Positions 8,222 through 18,485 are shown, counted from the stretch's first letter. The stretch is 64,000 nucleotides of DNA from Chryseobacterium sp. SSA4.19 (GCF_022601875.1 NZ_JAKVIP010000020.1:1-64000); one strand, 5' to 3'. Translations and numbers: made by a program. Notes: a model not told the origin generated them from the letters alone.

Positions 8222-10080
8222 GAGAAGGTTGGAAGAAGGTGGCATTAGGTGATGTTTCAACTATGATCAAACGAGGTGTTTCCCCAAAATATGTTGATAA
8301 TGAAGGGTTTGTAGTGCTTAATCAAAAATGTATTCGTGATTTTAAAGTAAGTTTTATTGGCTCACGTTTGACCTCAAAGGAAAAGAAAAGCTCAAAAGAA
8401 AAATTCTTACAAGTTGGTGATGTCTTAATTAATTCTACGGGAACTGGCACATTGGGAAGAACTGGTTTCGTAAAAGAACTATTTGAAAAGACTACAGTAG
8501 ATACTCACGTTACAATAGTTCGAGGAGATGAAAAGGAGGTTAATTCAAGATTTTTAGGATTTCTTTTAAACTATTACGAACCCTTAATAGAAAATTTAGG
8601 TAAAGGAGCTACAAATCAGATAGAATTAAATGCAAAAGATTTAGCAACTTTAAAATTTAATCTTCCACCACTTTCAACCCAGCGTAAAATCGCCAATATT
8701 CTTTCTGGTTATGATGATTTGATAGAGAACAACCAGAAGCGCATCAAAATTTTAGAAGAAATGGCACAACAAACCTACGAGGAATGGTTTGTGCGGATGC
8801 GTTTTCCTGGTTATGAAACGGCGGTTTTTGATGAGAATGGTTTGCCGGAGGATTGGGAAAAGGTAACTTTAGATGAAATTACAAGTAAAATTGGTGATGG
8901 TTTACATGGAACGCCTAAATATGATGATAATGGTGAGTACTATTTTGTGAATGGGAATAACTTTGAAAATGGAGAGGTTATTATTAAAAGTGAAACTAAA
9001 AAAATATCTAAAATTGAATTCAATAAAATTAAGAAATCCTTAAATGAGCGAACAATTTTATTGGCAATTAATGGAACTTTAGGCAATATTGGATTATATT
9101 CAGGAGAAAAAATTGCGCTTGGAAAAAGTGCTTGTTATATAAATGTAGCTGAGAATGTTAGTAAGCTATATGTTAGATATGTACTAGAGAGTCAACATTT
9201 CCAAAATTATGCTTATTTATTTGCAACAGGATCAACTATTAAAAATCTTGGGTTAAAAGCTATTAGAAATTATAAATTAAATTTACCACCAATCATTGCT
9301 TCTGATAATACGCAAAGTATTCTATTTCAATTTGATAATTTAATACAGCCTATCTACCATTTTATAAAAAAACTACAATCTCAAAACCAACGTCTACGCG
9401 AAGCACGGGATATTTTGTTGCCACGATTGATGATGGGAATGATTGATGTAGAGAGTTTAGAAACAAAACCAGTTGAGGCTAAAATCATTCCGTTAGAACA
9501 ACCTAAAAAAGAAGCTTCCAAAGAATTTAAAGAGGCTGTTTTGATTGCTTGTTTAACTAAAAGATTTGGAAGTGAAAAATTTCCTTTAGGAAGAAAAAGA
9601 TATACCAAGCTATCTTATCTATTTCATCGATATTCAGACAATAAAATTCAGGATTATCTGAGAAAAGCTGCCGGACCTTATAACCCAAAAACAAAATATG
9701 GCGGTCCTGAAAAGATTGCGCTAAATAGTAAATACATTCAAAACTGGAAAGGAGATAAAGGTACGACAGGATTTGTCGTTGCCGAAAAGATAGATGATGC
9801 TAAAAAATACTTTTCCAACTACTGGCAAATAGCCGATTTGGATTGGCTTGTTACAGAGTTTAAATTCAAATCTAATGATGAATTGGAGCTTTTGGCAACG
9901 GTTGATAACAGTTTGATGGAGCTTGCTAAAAAGAATATGGAGTTTACTTCAGCCAATGTTTTGGACATTATAAAATCTGAAAAAGAATGGGAAGCGAAGT
10001 TGGAGCGAGCGATTTTCAGTGATGCAAATATGGAGAGGGCGATTGGGTTTTTGACTGAAACATTACAGTATGAGAAATAA
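8218..10080 (+). CDS. hsdS: Type I specificity subunit HsdS with C-terminal extension
   Basis: A 620-aa protein, longer than the usual roughly 400-450 aa of HsdS. It has two target recognition domains (about 1-150 and 210-390), each followed by a conserved spacer: LPPLSTQRKIANILSGYDDL near 149 and RLREARDILLPRLMMG near 391. The two recognition domains set the bipartite DNA target. After residue 430 there is an extra domain of roughly 190 aa with the patterns KRYTKLSYLFHR and AAGPYNPKTKYGG. I recall similar tails on some HsdS and other defence proteins, but their role is not established. Overlap with hsdM and a shared operon place it as the active specificity subunit. Confidence 0.93.
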   Translation: MREGWKKVALGDVSTMIKRGVSPKYVDNEGFVVLNQKCIRDFKVSFIGSRLTSKEKKSSKEKFLQVGDVLINSTGTGTLGRTGFVKELFEKTTVDTHVTIVRGDEKEVNSRFLGFLLNYYEPLIENLGKGATNQIELNAKDLATLKFNLPPLSTQRKIANILSGYDDLIENNQKRIKILEEMAQQTYEEWFVRMRFPGYETAVFDENGLPEDWEKVTLDEITSKIGDGLHGTPKYDDNGEYYFVNGNNFENGEVIIKSETKKISKIEFNKIKKSLNERTILLAINGTLGNIGLYSGEKIALGKSACYINVAENVSKLYVRYVLESQHFQNYAYLFATGSTIKNLGLKAIRNYKLNLPPIIASDNTQSILFQFDNLIQPIYHFIKKLQSQNQRLREARDILLPRLMMGMIDVESLETKPVEAKIIPLEQPKKEASKEFKEAVLIACLTKRFGSEKFPLGRKRYTKLSYLFHRYSDNKIQDYLRKAAGPYNPKTKYGGPEKIALNSKYIQNWKGDKGTTGFVVAEKIDDAKKYFSNYWQIADLDWLVTEFKFKSNDELELLATVDNSLMELAKKNMEFTSANVLDIIKSEKEWEAKLERAIFSDANMERAIGFLTETLQYEK

Positions 10081-10105
10081 TTAAAAACTAAAAAAACTAA
10101 AACTT

Positions 10106-10930
10106 ATGAAAATAATAAAAACAGAGTTCGTCGCAACTTTACTTTACGGAATCGATCACATAACAGGATTGGACGGACTAATAATAGAATCCAGAGGAGG
10201 GACAAAACAATCAAATAATTATAGAAACCCGGAACACAGTTTATTGCTAGCCTATGTTTTAAAAAAAATCCAGAATGCAAATGTTTCAGATTTAGAAATT
10301 TATGTAGCATCTAATTCATCAAATTATAAAAATATTGAAGACAGAAAAGTCTTATATAATGGTAATGTCAAAATTAATTTAAACTCCATTACTGATTTCG
10401 AATCTTTCTTAAAAAGTATAAAAAAATCTATAAAACAATCGGGACAAAAGAAAGGTTCAACAGGAGGAAATAGCACAAAGAGAATTACTTTGTATTCAAA
10501 AACCGAAAATTTGAAAGATTTGTTTACATCTGATGTAGAGGTTCAGGTAAGTAAACAAACCGAATCGGAACTTGAATATACCTATCAAAGAATTAAAAAA
10601 CGCCTTCGTCAATCCAAATTCAGAAAAGAACTTTTAGAAGCTTACGATTATACTTGTGCAGTCACTGGAAGTAAAGTCATTGAATTATTAGAAGCTGCTC
10701 ATATTCAACCGTATAATGGTGTTGATACAAGTGTGGTAAGCAATGGGATTTTACTGAGATCAGATATTCACGATTTGTTTGATTTAGAAACAAATGGTAA
10801 ACGATTAATCAGTATATCAGCGGATTATGTAATTGAAGTTCATTCAGCATTAAAAGGTTCTGAATACTGGAAGTTTAATAGGAAAAAACTAAATCTTCCG
10901 GTAAATAAAAATAATTATCCAAAAATTTAA
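10106..10930 (+). CDS. HNH endonuclease nested in the type I operon
   Basis: A 274-aa protein. The C-terminal third has an HNH_2-type nuclease motif: YTCAVTGSK near 180-188, LLEAAHIQPY near 193-202, and SNGILLRSDIHDLFD near 211-225, with His-Asn-His type residues retained. The N-terminal region (1-150) is Lys/Ser-rich and unassigned; it may recognise DNA. Such HNH proteins often serve as restriction enzymes against modified DNA. It begins 25 nt after hsdS and ends 3 nt before mcrB, so it is probably cotranscribed and may act with the McrBC pair or alone. Confidence 0.85.
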   Translation: MKIIKTEFVATLLYGIDHITGLDGLIIESRGGTKQSNNYRNPEHSLLLAYVLKKIQNANVSDLEIYVASNSSNYKNIEDRKVLYNGNVKINLNSITDFESFLKSIKKSIKQSGQKKGSTGGNSTKRITLYSKTENLKDLFTSDVEVQVSKQTESELEYTYQRIKKRLRQSKFRKELLEAYDYTCAVTGSKVIELLEAAHIQPYNGVDTSVVSNGILLRSDIHDLFDLETNGKRLISISADYVIEVHSALKGSEYWKFNRKKLNLPVNKNNYPKI

Positions 10931-10933
10931 TTA

Positions 10934-13045
10934 ATGAATTACTGGCATATTCAGTTGCATGATAATCATTTAAGCCAAGCTGCTACCAAAGAAATTCTTT
11001 TATTTAAAAAAGTTATTGGTTTAGGTAGTTCTTGGAAAGACAAAAGTGGTAACGATGTACCTTTCCCTTCTTACTTTGAAAAAGATATGAAGATAGGAGA
11101 TGTGGTAATGGTCAGAGATGGAAAGGAGCCAATTGCTTTAGTTGAAGTGTCGGGAAATGCTTACTTAGAGGACAGTCCAAATCTCGAACTCGATTGGTTT
11201 GATTTAAGAAGAACTATTAATCTCTTAGGTTTTTATGAAGAATCTGATAAAAATATACTTAAACAAATCTTAAGTCATTATGATAAAAACTATATACAAG
11301 CACCAGGAACTCTAACCTTTTGTAGTGGTAAAAATGCAACAAATGATTTTATCAAAGAATGGCACAAAGCAATAAAATTTAGGAACATTATGAAAAATAT
11401 TATACTTTCAGACGTAAGCAAAAAACAATTAAGTCAACTCTTTGATACTTTTTGTCAAAAGTATAATGATAGCGATAAGATAACGCTAAATGATAATGCT
11501 TCTGTAATAGTTAATGAGTTTCAAACTTATATTGATAAGATTAAAACTAATTCTTTTACCCTTGATGATTACACGAATCGACAAGCTAATGATACAGGAT
11601 TGCCTGGTTCTTATTTATGTAATTTTTTAGAAAGAAGATCAAGAGAATTGTTCGGTTCTTCTAAACCTGCAGGTTCGGCTTTGAGTTTTGGTATCAAAGC
11701 TGACAAAAATGAAAACTCATTTACAATCGATAGAAAAGATCCTGATAATTTTAATAAAAATAATAGAGGAGAAGCCGAGTCAGAATTTGAAAAGTATAAA
11801 ACGTTTTTCAGAAATGTGGTAAATGAATCAGAAATTTTCCAACAAATGAAGTTGATAGAAGATTGTGATTTTATTTCAGCAAAACAGATTTTGAGAAAGT
11901 TTTTGGTTCTATCTCATCCCTTTCAGTTTATCTATGCATACAATGATAGGTTGGATGATCTATACCAATATTTCTTTGGTGATGATCAAAGTCTATCTAA
12001 AATAGAAAAGAGTTTTCATATCAATTTTGCAGTCAAGCAAATATTAAATGTAAATCAGGACAGCTACGCTAATCAAATAATTGTTTCTCGTTTTCTTTGG
12101 AAATTAGCAAGTTCTCAATCACTTTTTTCCAAGAGTAATCCAAATGTTATTTTATACGGTCCCCCTGGGACAGGTAAAACCTATAGAATTAAACAAGACT
12201 TAGAATTTTTAACTAAAGGTGATTCTTCACGAGTAAAATATATTGTTTTCCACCCATCTTATGGTTATGAGGATTTTATAGAAGGAATAAAGCCTTGTGG
12301 CGTAACAGAAAATGGTAATTTGAAGTTTGAGTTAATTAACGGCTCGTTTAAAGAATTTTGCAAACTGGCAAAAAGCAGACCTAACGAAGAATTTTATTTT
12401 GTGGTTGATGAAATTAACAGGGCAAATTTATCTGCTGTTTTTGGAGAAACTCTAGTTAGTTTAGAAAGTTCATACCGAGATGTAGTATCAAATAATTTTA
12501 ATGATCGACATTTATTCAGTACGCAATATTCATCTTATCAAGAGCATTTGGACGAAAAGAAAAGGCTAGAGTTAGCTTATGAAATTTCAGAGACTGGAAG
12601 CGTTCTTTTTGGTGTTCCAGACAATCTATATTTCATTGGAATGATGAATAATGTGGACAAAAATATTGATAGTTTTGACCTTGCTTTACGTCGCAGATTT
12701 AAATGGATTTATTTTGGTTGCGATTATGATGTGATCGAAAATGTAAAAAGTAACAAAGGAGAATTATTTACAAATAGATTAGATTATGTTGATGCTTGTA
12801 AGAGTTTAAACGAATTTATTTCAGATTCGAAATATTTAGGATTAGGAAAGTCATTCGAATTTGGGCATTCTTTATATATGAAGATTTCAACAATTGAAAA
12901 GCAAAAACATATTCAACAAAAAAGTATGGATCAAATTTTCCGAGAGTTTTTATTGCCGACTTTAAATGAATATTTGAGAGCTTATTACGATGAGTCAGAA
13001 ATAGAAAAGAAGTCAGAGGAAGCTCAAAATTATTTTAAGTTGTAA
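10934..13045 (+). CDS. mcrB: McrB-family AAA+ GTPase/ATPase
   Basis: A 703-aa protein. Residues 1-150 look like a PUA/EVE-type DNA reader (MKIGDVVMVRDG and IALVEVSG), a fold used in McrB homologues to detect modified bases; this assignment is inferred from pattern. A helical middle follows. The C-terminal AAA+ motor has Walker A GPPGTGKT near 409, the McrB-typical FHPSYGYEDFIEGIKP, Walker B FVVDEINRANLS near 490, a sensor-type MMNNVDKNIDSFD near 569 and arginine finger-like LRRRF. It would form rings that drive the McrC nuclease. It is flanked by 3-nt and 1- to 4-nt gaps, consistent with one transcript. Confidence 0.92.
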   Translation: MNYWHIQLHDNHLSQAATKEILLFKKVIGLGSSWKDKSGNDVPFPSYFEKDMKIGDVVMVRDGKEPIALVEVSGNAYLEDSPNLELDWFDLRRTINLLGFYEESDKNILKQILSHYDKNYIQAPGTLTFCSGKNATNDFIKEWHKAIKFRNIMKNIILSDVSKKQLSQLFDTFCQKYNDSDKITLNDNASVIVNEFQTYIDKIKTNSFTLDDYTNRQANDTGLPGSYLCNFLERRSRELFGSSKPAGSALSFGIKADKNENSFTIDRKDPDNFNKNNRGEAESEFEKYKTFFRNVVNESEIFQQMKLIEDCDFISAKQILRKFLVLSHPFQFIYAYNDRLDDLYQYFFGDDQSLSKIEKSFHINFAVKQILNVNQDSYANQIIVSRFLWKLASSQSLFSKSNPNVILYGPPGTGKTYRIKQDLEFLTKGDSSRVKYIVFHPSYGYEDFIEGIKPCGVTENGNLKFELINGSFKEFCKLAKSRPNEEFYFVVDEINRANLSAVFGETLVSLESSYRDVVSNNFNDRHLFSTQYSSYQEHLDEKKRLELAYEISETGSVLFGVPDNLYFIGMMNNVDKNIDSFDLALRRRFKWIYFGCDYDVIENVKSNKGELFTNRLDYVDACKSLNEFISDSKYLGLGKSFEFGHSLYMKISTIEKQKHIQQKSMDQIFREFLLPTLNEYLRAYYDESEIEKKSEEAQNYFKL

Positions 13046-13049
13046 TGTG

Positions 13050-14462
13050 ATGCACATAACTTTACCAGTAAATTACAACTACGGAAACGATAAAATTGGT
13101 TGGACTGATTTGGAATTCAAACAATTCTTAAAATCCAATGACAGTTCATTTAATAAACAGATGATCAAAGACTGTTTTGATAATTTTGATGAAGTATATC
13201 TTAGTAATAGTCGCTACAGTAATTTAAATGTAATTTCTTTGCGTAAATCGACAAATTTAGATAAAGATCAAGATGCTTTTGTAATTAAGTTTTACAAAAA
13301 AAAAATTGGAGGAGAGACGATTTATTATATAGAAACCGGACAGTATGCTGGATATATTAATTACAAAGGATTTGTAATTAATATATCATTAAGTGAGCGA
13401 TACAATGTTTCTGTATTGAATCATTTGCTTACTTATGCTAATAACATTTCTTTGGACTCAGAAGCCATCCTGACAAATTATAAAACACGAACGAATTAAC
13501 TTGAATATCTTCTCTGTTTTATGTTTTTACAAAAACTAGAGAAAGCATCAATATTAGGACTCCCCAAAAGATTTCAAAATGTTAATGAGCGACTGAATAC
13601 TGTTCGAGGTAAAGTCGAATTTAATTCATTCATAAAGAGAGACATTCCTTTTCAAGGAAAAGTTTCCGTTCATTACCGTGATAGAAGTGATATACAAGAA
13701 ATTATTGATGTTTTGTTTTATACTTTATATATAATTAAAAATAGGTACTCATCAAATTCTTTATTTAAAGTAAGAAATGTTTATAATGAACTACTTTCTA
13801 AGTATAGCAAAATTAAACCAAAAAGTGATACAATATTTAAAGCTAAAAGCCATCCTGTTTTAGCAAATCCTCTATTTGTTCAGTTTAAAAAAGTCTTAGA
13901 ATTAGCGGAAGTAATCATTAAGAGTTTTAGTCCTGATTTTAATCAAGAAAGTAAAAAACAAATATCTGGAAATCTCTATAACACATCAGAATTGTTTGAA
14001 CTATATATTGAAAAGATTTTAAAATCTAATCTTAAAGGTTGGAATTTAGATGCTCAAAAAGAAATATCTATTTATAAAAATCATTTTTTTAGTCGTAAAA
14101 TGATTCCAGATTTTATTCTGCATAATGTGAACCAAGATAAATATGCTATTTTAGATGCAAAGTTCAAAACAATGAATTATAATTATTTGGACGTTGATAG
14201 AGAAGATATTTTTCAACTGCATACATATAGCTATTATTATCACGATAAAAATGTATTGTCTGGATTAGTTTATCCACTACAAAAAGAGGTTGATGTTTCA
14301 AGAAAACATATATCAAATACTTTAGATCAATATTCAAACAGATTTGGAATCTTTGGAGTTGAATTAAATAAGAATTCAAATATAAAATCCATAAAAGAAT
14401 CTGAGTCAAAATTCATAAATCAGATAAATGAATTGCTAAATCAAGAATCAGAAAAACTTTAA
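13050..14462 (+). pseudogene. mcrC: McrC nuclease subunit interrupted by in-frame TAA
   Basis: Two open segments lie in the same frame: 13047/13050-13499 (N-terminal part) and 13521-14462 (C-terminal part). A single TAA at 13497-13499 separates them. The codons between stop and second ATG read L-E-Y-L-L-C-F, continuing naturally into MFLQKLEKASILGLPKRF, a typical McrC segment. Removing the stop gives about 470 aa, the normal size. The PD-(D/E)xK nuclease core is intact in the second part: ELFELYIEKIL, PDFILHN near 352 and DAKFK near 368. CAA to TAA is the simplest lesion. The N-terminal part contacts McrB in known systems, so the split protein is probably inactive unless readthrough or reinitiation occurs. 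Confidence 0.88.
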
Positions 14463-14465
14463 ACT

Positions 14466-17400
14466 ATGTCCTACGAATACTCAGAAGATGCATTAATAGA
14501 AAACGCTACCGAAGAAGTTTTAAGAGAACTTGGGTGGGAAGTTACTACAGCCTGGAAGAATGAAAGTTTTGGAACTGAAGGATTATTAGGTCGTGAGAAT
14601 AAAGGAGAAGTAATCTTAGAACGATATGTTTTAGAGGCTTTACAGAGCTTAAATCCTGATCTTCCAGAATTAGCATATACACGAGCTTTAGAAAAAATTG
14701 TTCAAAAAGAAGCAGATAAAACTATTGCTCAGCAAAATAAAGCCAAATATCAATTATTAAAAAATGGTGTTGAGGTTTCGTTTACAAATGAGGATGGTAA
14801 AACCGAAAAGAAAACTTTAAGAATATTTGATTACAAAGATTATCTAAACAATCATTTTCTGGCTGTTCGGCAATTTGAAGTGAGTGGTGAGTTACATAAT
14901 CGTCGTCCTGATGTGATTGGTTTTGTAAATGGTATACCTTTAGTATTCTTCGAGCTTAAATCTCACGCTGTCGATTTGCGATCTGCTTATGAAGATAATT
15001 TCAAGGATTATAAAGATACAATACCTCATTTATTTTATCACAATGCCTTTGTAATTTTAAGCAACGGTACAGATGCTAAAGTGGGTACTGTAACCAGTCC
15101 TTATAAATACTTTCTTGACTGGAAACGTATAACAGAAGATGCTGAAGGAATTGTAAGTTTAGATACAATGCTTAGAGGAACCTGTGGTCCTGAAAACCTG
15201 ATGGATATTTTCGAGAACTTTTTACTCTTCGATGAAAGCAATGGAAATATTGTAAAGCTAATGGCAAAGAACCATCAGTTTATTGGGGTAAACAGAGTGT
15301 TGGAAAATGTTCAGAATATTAATGATCTCGAAGGGAAATTAGGAGTGTACTGGCATACCCAAGGTTCGGGTAAAACATATTCTATGGTCTTTCTTTGTGA
15401 GAAAATACATCGCAAGTTTGGAGGTTCTTATACATTTTTGATTGTTGTCGATCGCACAGAGCTGGAAAACCAGGCTTACGACACATTTTCAGGGGTTGGA
15501 ATCGTTAACAATAAAAATGTAATTGCAGGTAAGAAGAAAGGTATAACGGGTAGGGATCATCTGAGAGAATTATTAAGCGAAAATCACAGGTATGTATTCT
15601 CATTGATTCATAAATTTTCTATTGATCCTGAATTAGAAAAAGAATACCCCTTAATTACTGAAAGAAAAAATATTATTGTAATTTCTGATGAAGCGCACCG
15701 TACGCAAGGTGGTAAATATGCAAGAAATATGAGATTTTTTGGATTGCCTAATGCTTCGTATTTAGGATTTACAGGAACTCCTATTATTAAAGAGGAGCAG
15801 GAAGTCACAAAGAATATTTTTGGAGAATATGTCTCTGTATATGATTTTAAAAGAGCAATTGAAGATGAAGCAACCCTTCCATTAAAATATCTGAATCGTG
15901 GGGAACGACTGAATATTGATAATCCTACATTGGATGAACAAATGGCTGAGATTCTTGAAAATGAAAATCTTGATGAAGATCAGCAAAAGAAATTAGCTTA
16001 TCTATTTAAAAAAGAATACCCCATACTTACTGCAGAATCGCGTCTGAGAGAGATTGCTAAAGATTTGGTTTGGCATTTTAATGAAAGAGGCTATCAAGGG
16101 AAAGCAATGTTGGTAACACTTGATAAGCCGACAGCGGTTAGGATGTATGATTGCATTATGGAATATTGGCCAGAATATCTGACCGAACTGGAACAAAAAA
16201 TTGCACAATCAAAAGACCTTCAGGAAGAGCAAGAATTGAAACGTAAATATAACTTAGTTGCTTCAACGGAGGTTTGTGTTGTCATCAGCTCAGAACAAAA
16301 TGAAATTGATAAATTCAAAAAAATCAATTTGAATATTGAAACCCATCGTCGCAAAATGGTTGAAAGAAATCTTGAAAAAGAATTCAAAGATGAAGAGAAT
16401 CCATTCCGATTGGCAATTGTATGTGCAATGTGGATAACAGGATTTGATGCGCCTGCTATTTCAACAGTTTATCTTGATAAGCCGATTAAAGGACATACTT
16501 TAATGCAAACCATTGCCAGAGCAAACAGAGTGTATGATGATGAAAAAGAAAACGGGCTTATTGTTGATTATGGTAATGTTTACCAACAATTAGAAAAAGC
16601 TTATGCTGTTTACGGAGAAGGAGATAATGGCAAAAAAGGAGAGAGGATTGATAATCAAAAACCATTCGAGCAATTAGAAGCAATGTCTGACGAAATCGAG
16701 GAAGCCATTTCTGAAGTTGTGGAAATGTTAAAAGAAGAAAATTTTGATTTAGATACTCTAATTGAAGCTACAGCTATGGGAAAAATTGCAGCAGTAAATA
16801 ACGGAGCCAATGCTGTCTGTAGAAATGATGAATCCCGTGCTAAATTTGAAATAGCAGCTAGAAATGTATTTAGAAAGTATAAAGCTCTCTTCCCCGAAAA
16901 GCAGGCGAAAAAATTCACTCCACAATACAATGCTATTGATGCTATTTACAGCAAACTTAATCAAAAAGTAAAAGGTGCTGATGTTACCGAGATTATCTTA
17001 AGTTTACAAAGCATAGTTAATGATTCTGTTGTTGTAGATTCTGTTTACGAAAACCAGTATACAATGATAGATTTGTCTACTTTAAACATTGATGCATTAA
17101 AAAAAGCATTTGAGAAAATACCTCGAAAAAATGAATTGGTATATGATCTTAATAAAGCTGTAGAGCAAAAATTAGAACAAATGCTTAAGGAAAATCCTTT
17201 GCGTTTAGAATTTTATGATCGCTATAAAGAAATTGTCGAAGCCTATAATAATGGTAAATCTGAAGCAGAGCTTGTACGCAGTTTTGAGCAATTGTCAGCA
17301 TTTGTTCAATCCCTGTCACAAGAAGAAAAAAGAGCTTACCAAGAAAATTTGGATGAACCTACCCTATCGATTTTTGATCTTTTAATTCAGGATAAAGAAT

Positions 17401-17636
17401 TAAATAAAGAGGAGAGACAAAAAGTTAAACAAGTTGCGACACAAACGTTAGAGATTCTTATTAATGAAAAGCTTAACATTCCTCACTGGAAAGAAATTCG
17501 TGAAGTTAAAGCAAGTATAAAAGCTACTATTTATGAACATTTGTTATATCTTCCGGAAAATAAATATACTGATGAGGAAGTAAGTTTAAGAAGTCTTTCT
17601 GTTTATCAGCATATTTATTCTTATTCATTTGCATAA
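14466..17636 (+). CDS. hsdR: Type I restriction endonuclease subunit HsdR
   Basis: A 1056-aa motor-nuclease subunit that translocates DNA and cleaves away from unmodified HsdS sites. The N-terminal PD-(D/E)xK nuclease shows RRPDVIGF near 146 and FELKSH near 161. Superfamily 2 helicase motifs follow: Walker A TQGSGKTYSM near 300, DEAH near 407, GFTGTP near 434, and motif VI-like QTIARANRVY near 682. It starts 3 nt after the mcrC stop codon, closes the operon, and precedes a strong terminator. Length is normal and no frame damage is seen, so the type I system itself appears intact. Confidence 0.97.
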   Translation: MSYEYSEDALIENATEEVLRELGWEVTTAWKNESFGTEGLLGRENKGEVILERYVLEALQSLNPDLPELAYTRALEKIVQKEADKTIAQQNKAKYQLLKNGVEVSFTNEDGKTEKKTLRIFDYKDYLNNHFLAVRQFEVSGELHNRRPDVIGFVNGIPLVFFELKSHAVDLRSAYEDNFKDYKDTIPHLFYHNAFVILSNGTDAKVGTVTSPYKYFLDWKRITEDAEGIVSLDTMLRGTCGPENLMDIFENFLLFDESNGNIVKLMAKNHQFIGVNRVLENVQNINDLEGKLGVYWHTQGSGKTYSMVFLCEKIHRKFGGSYTFLIVVDRTELENQAYDTFSGVGIVNNKNVIAGKKKGITGRDHLRELLSENHRYVFSLIHKFSIDPELEKEYPLITERKNIIVISDEAHRTQGGKYARNMRFFGLPNASYLGFTGTPIIKEEQEVTKNIFGEYVSVYDFKRAIEDEATLPLKYLNRGERLNIDNPTLDEQMAEILENENLDEDQQKKLAYLFKKEYPILTAESRLREIAKDLVWHFNERGYQGKAMLVTLDKPTAVRMYDCIMEYWPEYLTELEQKIAQSKDLQEEQELKRKYNLVASTEVCVVISSEQNEIDKFKKINLNIETHRRKMVERNLEKEFKDEENPFRLAIVCAMWITGFDAPAISTVYLDKPIKGHTLMQTIARANRVYDDEKENGLIVDYGNVYQQLEKAYAVYGEGDNGKKGERIDNQKPFEQLEAMSDEIEEAISEVVEMLKEENFDLDTLIEATAMGKIAAVNNGANAVCRNDESRAKFEIAARNVFRKYKALFPEKQAKKFTPQYNAIDAIYSKLNQKVKGADVTEIILSLQSIVNDSVVVDSVYENQYTMIDLSTLNIDALKKAFEKIPRKNELVYDLNKAVEQKLEQMLKENPLRLEFYDRYKEIVEAYNNGKSEAELVRSFEQLSAFVQSLSQEEKRAYQENLDEPTLSIFDLLIQDKELNKEERQKVKQVATQTLEILINEKLNIPHWKEIREVKASIKATIYEHLLYLPENKYTDEEVSLRSLSVYQHIYSYSFA

Positions 17637-17641
17637 AAACC

Positions 17642-17678
17642 AAAGCCTGAGAACTCTCAGGCTTTACTATTATTTTTT
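17642..17678 (+). terminator. Rho-independent terminator of the defence operon
   Basis: A perfect 10-bp stem AAAGCCTGAG / CTCAGGCTTT with an AACT loop is followed by an A/T-rich tail ending in TTTTTT. It starts 5 nt after the hsdR stop codon. Confidence 0.85.
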
Positions 17679-17706
17679 CAATCAACTTCTCTATCAATTT
17701 AATCTG

Positions 17707-18038
17707 CTAATCCTTAGCCTTAATCAACTCCGCATTCAGCCGTTTAATCTCTTCCAAAGCTTCAATCCATTTTCAATGGGATTAACAGTAGGGTAGTAGC
17801 TAAATAGAGAATTGCCCGAAGCATGATCGCTGTTATTAACAGTATTCGAAATAATATTAATCGCCTGCTCTTCATCAAAATTCTGAAACGCCACCACGGG
17901 AATTTGCAGCACTTCGGAGATTTTATGCAGCAGGGCTTCTTCAGTAATCTCCTTTTGTTCGACGAGAGAATCTATGTCATAAAAGTTTTGATTCTTATTT
18001 TTTGGTTTTTCTTGAAATTGGTCCGGCGACTGTAACAA
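17707..18038 (-). pseudogene. Remnant of XRE-type regulator, frameshifted
   Basis: The open segment 17736-18038 (100 aa) contains EQKEITEEALLHKISEVLQI, PVVAFQNFDEEQAINII and NPIE. These match the C-terminal half of a Flavobacteria helix-turn-helix regulator family as I recall it. The expected N-terminal HTH is missing; residues 1-25 look unrelated. After NPIE the frame changes: adding one A to the run restores K-W-I-E-A-L-E-E-I-K-R-L-N-A-E-L-I-K-A-K-D and a stop at 17707-17709, a typical tail. So one base was lost and the front was replaced or deleted. Confidence 0.65.
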
Positions 18039-18065
18039 ATGAACATTTCTATTAAGTACAGCAAT

Positions 18066-18104
18066 TTCTCGATACGGTTTTTACAAAACCTACTCGAAGT
18101 GACG
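18066..18104. repeat. Intergenic palindromic repeat, copy A
   Basis: An imperfect palindrome beginning TTCTCGATACGG and ending CCTACTCGAAGTGACG, with the stem GGTTTT / AAAACC. It is about 90% identical to the copy at 18486-18526. Confidence 0.8.
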
Positions 18105-18485
18105 TTGGGAGCTCATCAATCGACGGAATTGAATTATTTAGGCCTTCTATTTGACCATTAAACTTTTAGCGTTAAGCAAATTGAAAGAAGGTGGCCACAG
18201 AGAAACCATCTTTGGTTCGGCGAAACCAATAAGAAATAAACAATGATGAGCCAAAAGTTTTATGTCCGAAGTGCGGACCAAAAAGTCACTAAGCACACAG
18301 ATAGTCCATCCGCACAAACCTAACGGAGTGGTTCGACGACCAACGGGAGTCAATTTTTAAACTTTTCAGCGCCGGCTCAATTTGTAGCGTTAAAAAGTTT
18401 TGGGATCTTGAATTTTTGATTCTTTTGTTTGACTATGTCGAATCTTCGATTTCAAGACAAAAGAATTTCCACGAATCACACCCAC

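Noticed and set aside
13047..14462. Two separate genes, or stop-codon reassignment, for mcrC
   Set aside because: The two parts make one McrC in a single frame. TAA ends many genes here normally, so recoding is not supported.
6490..17720. Integrative element with att repeats around the defence island
   Set aside because: No integrase, tRNA target or matching direct repeats were found at the two edges.
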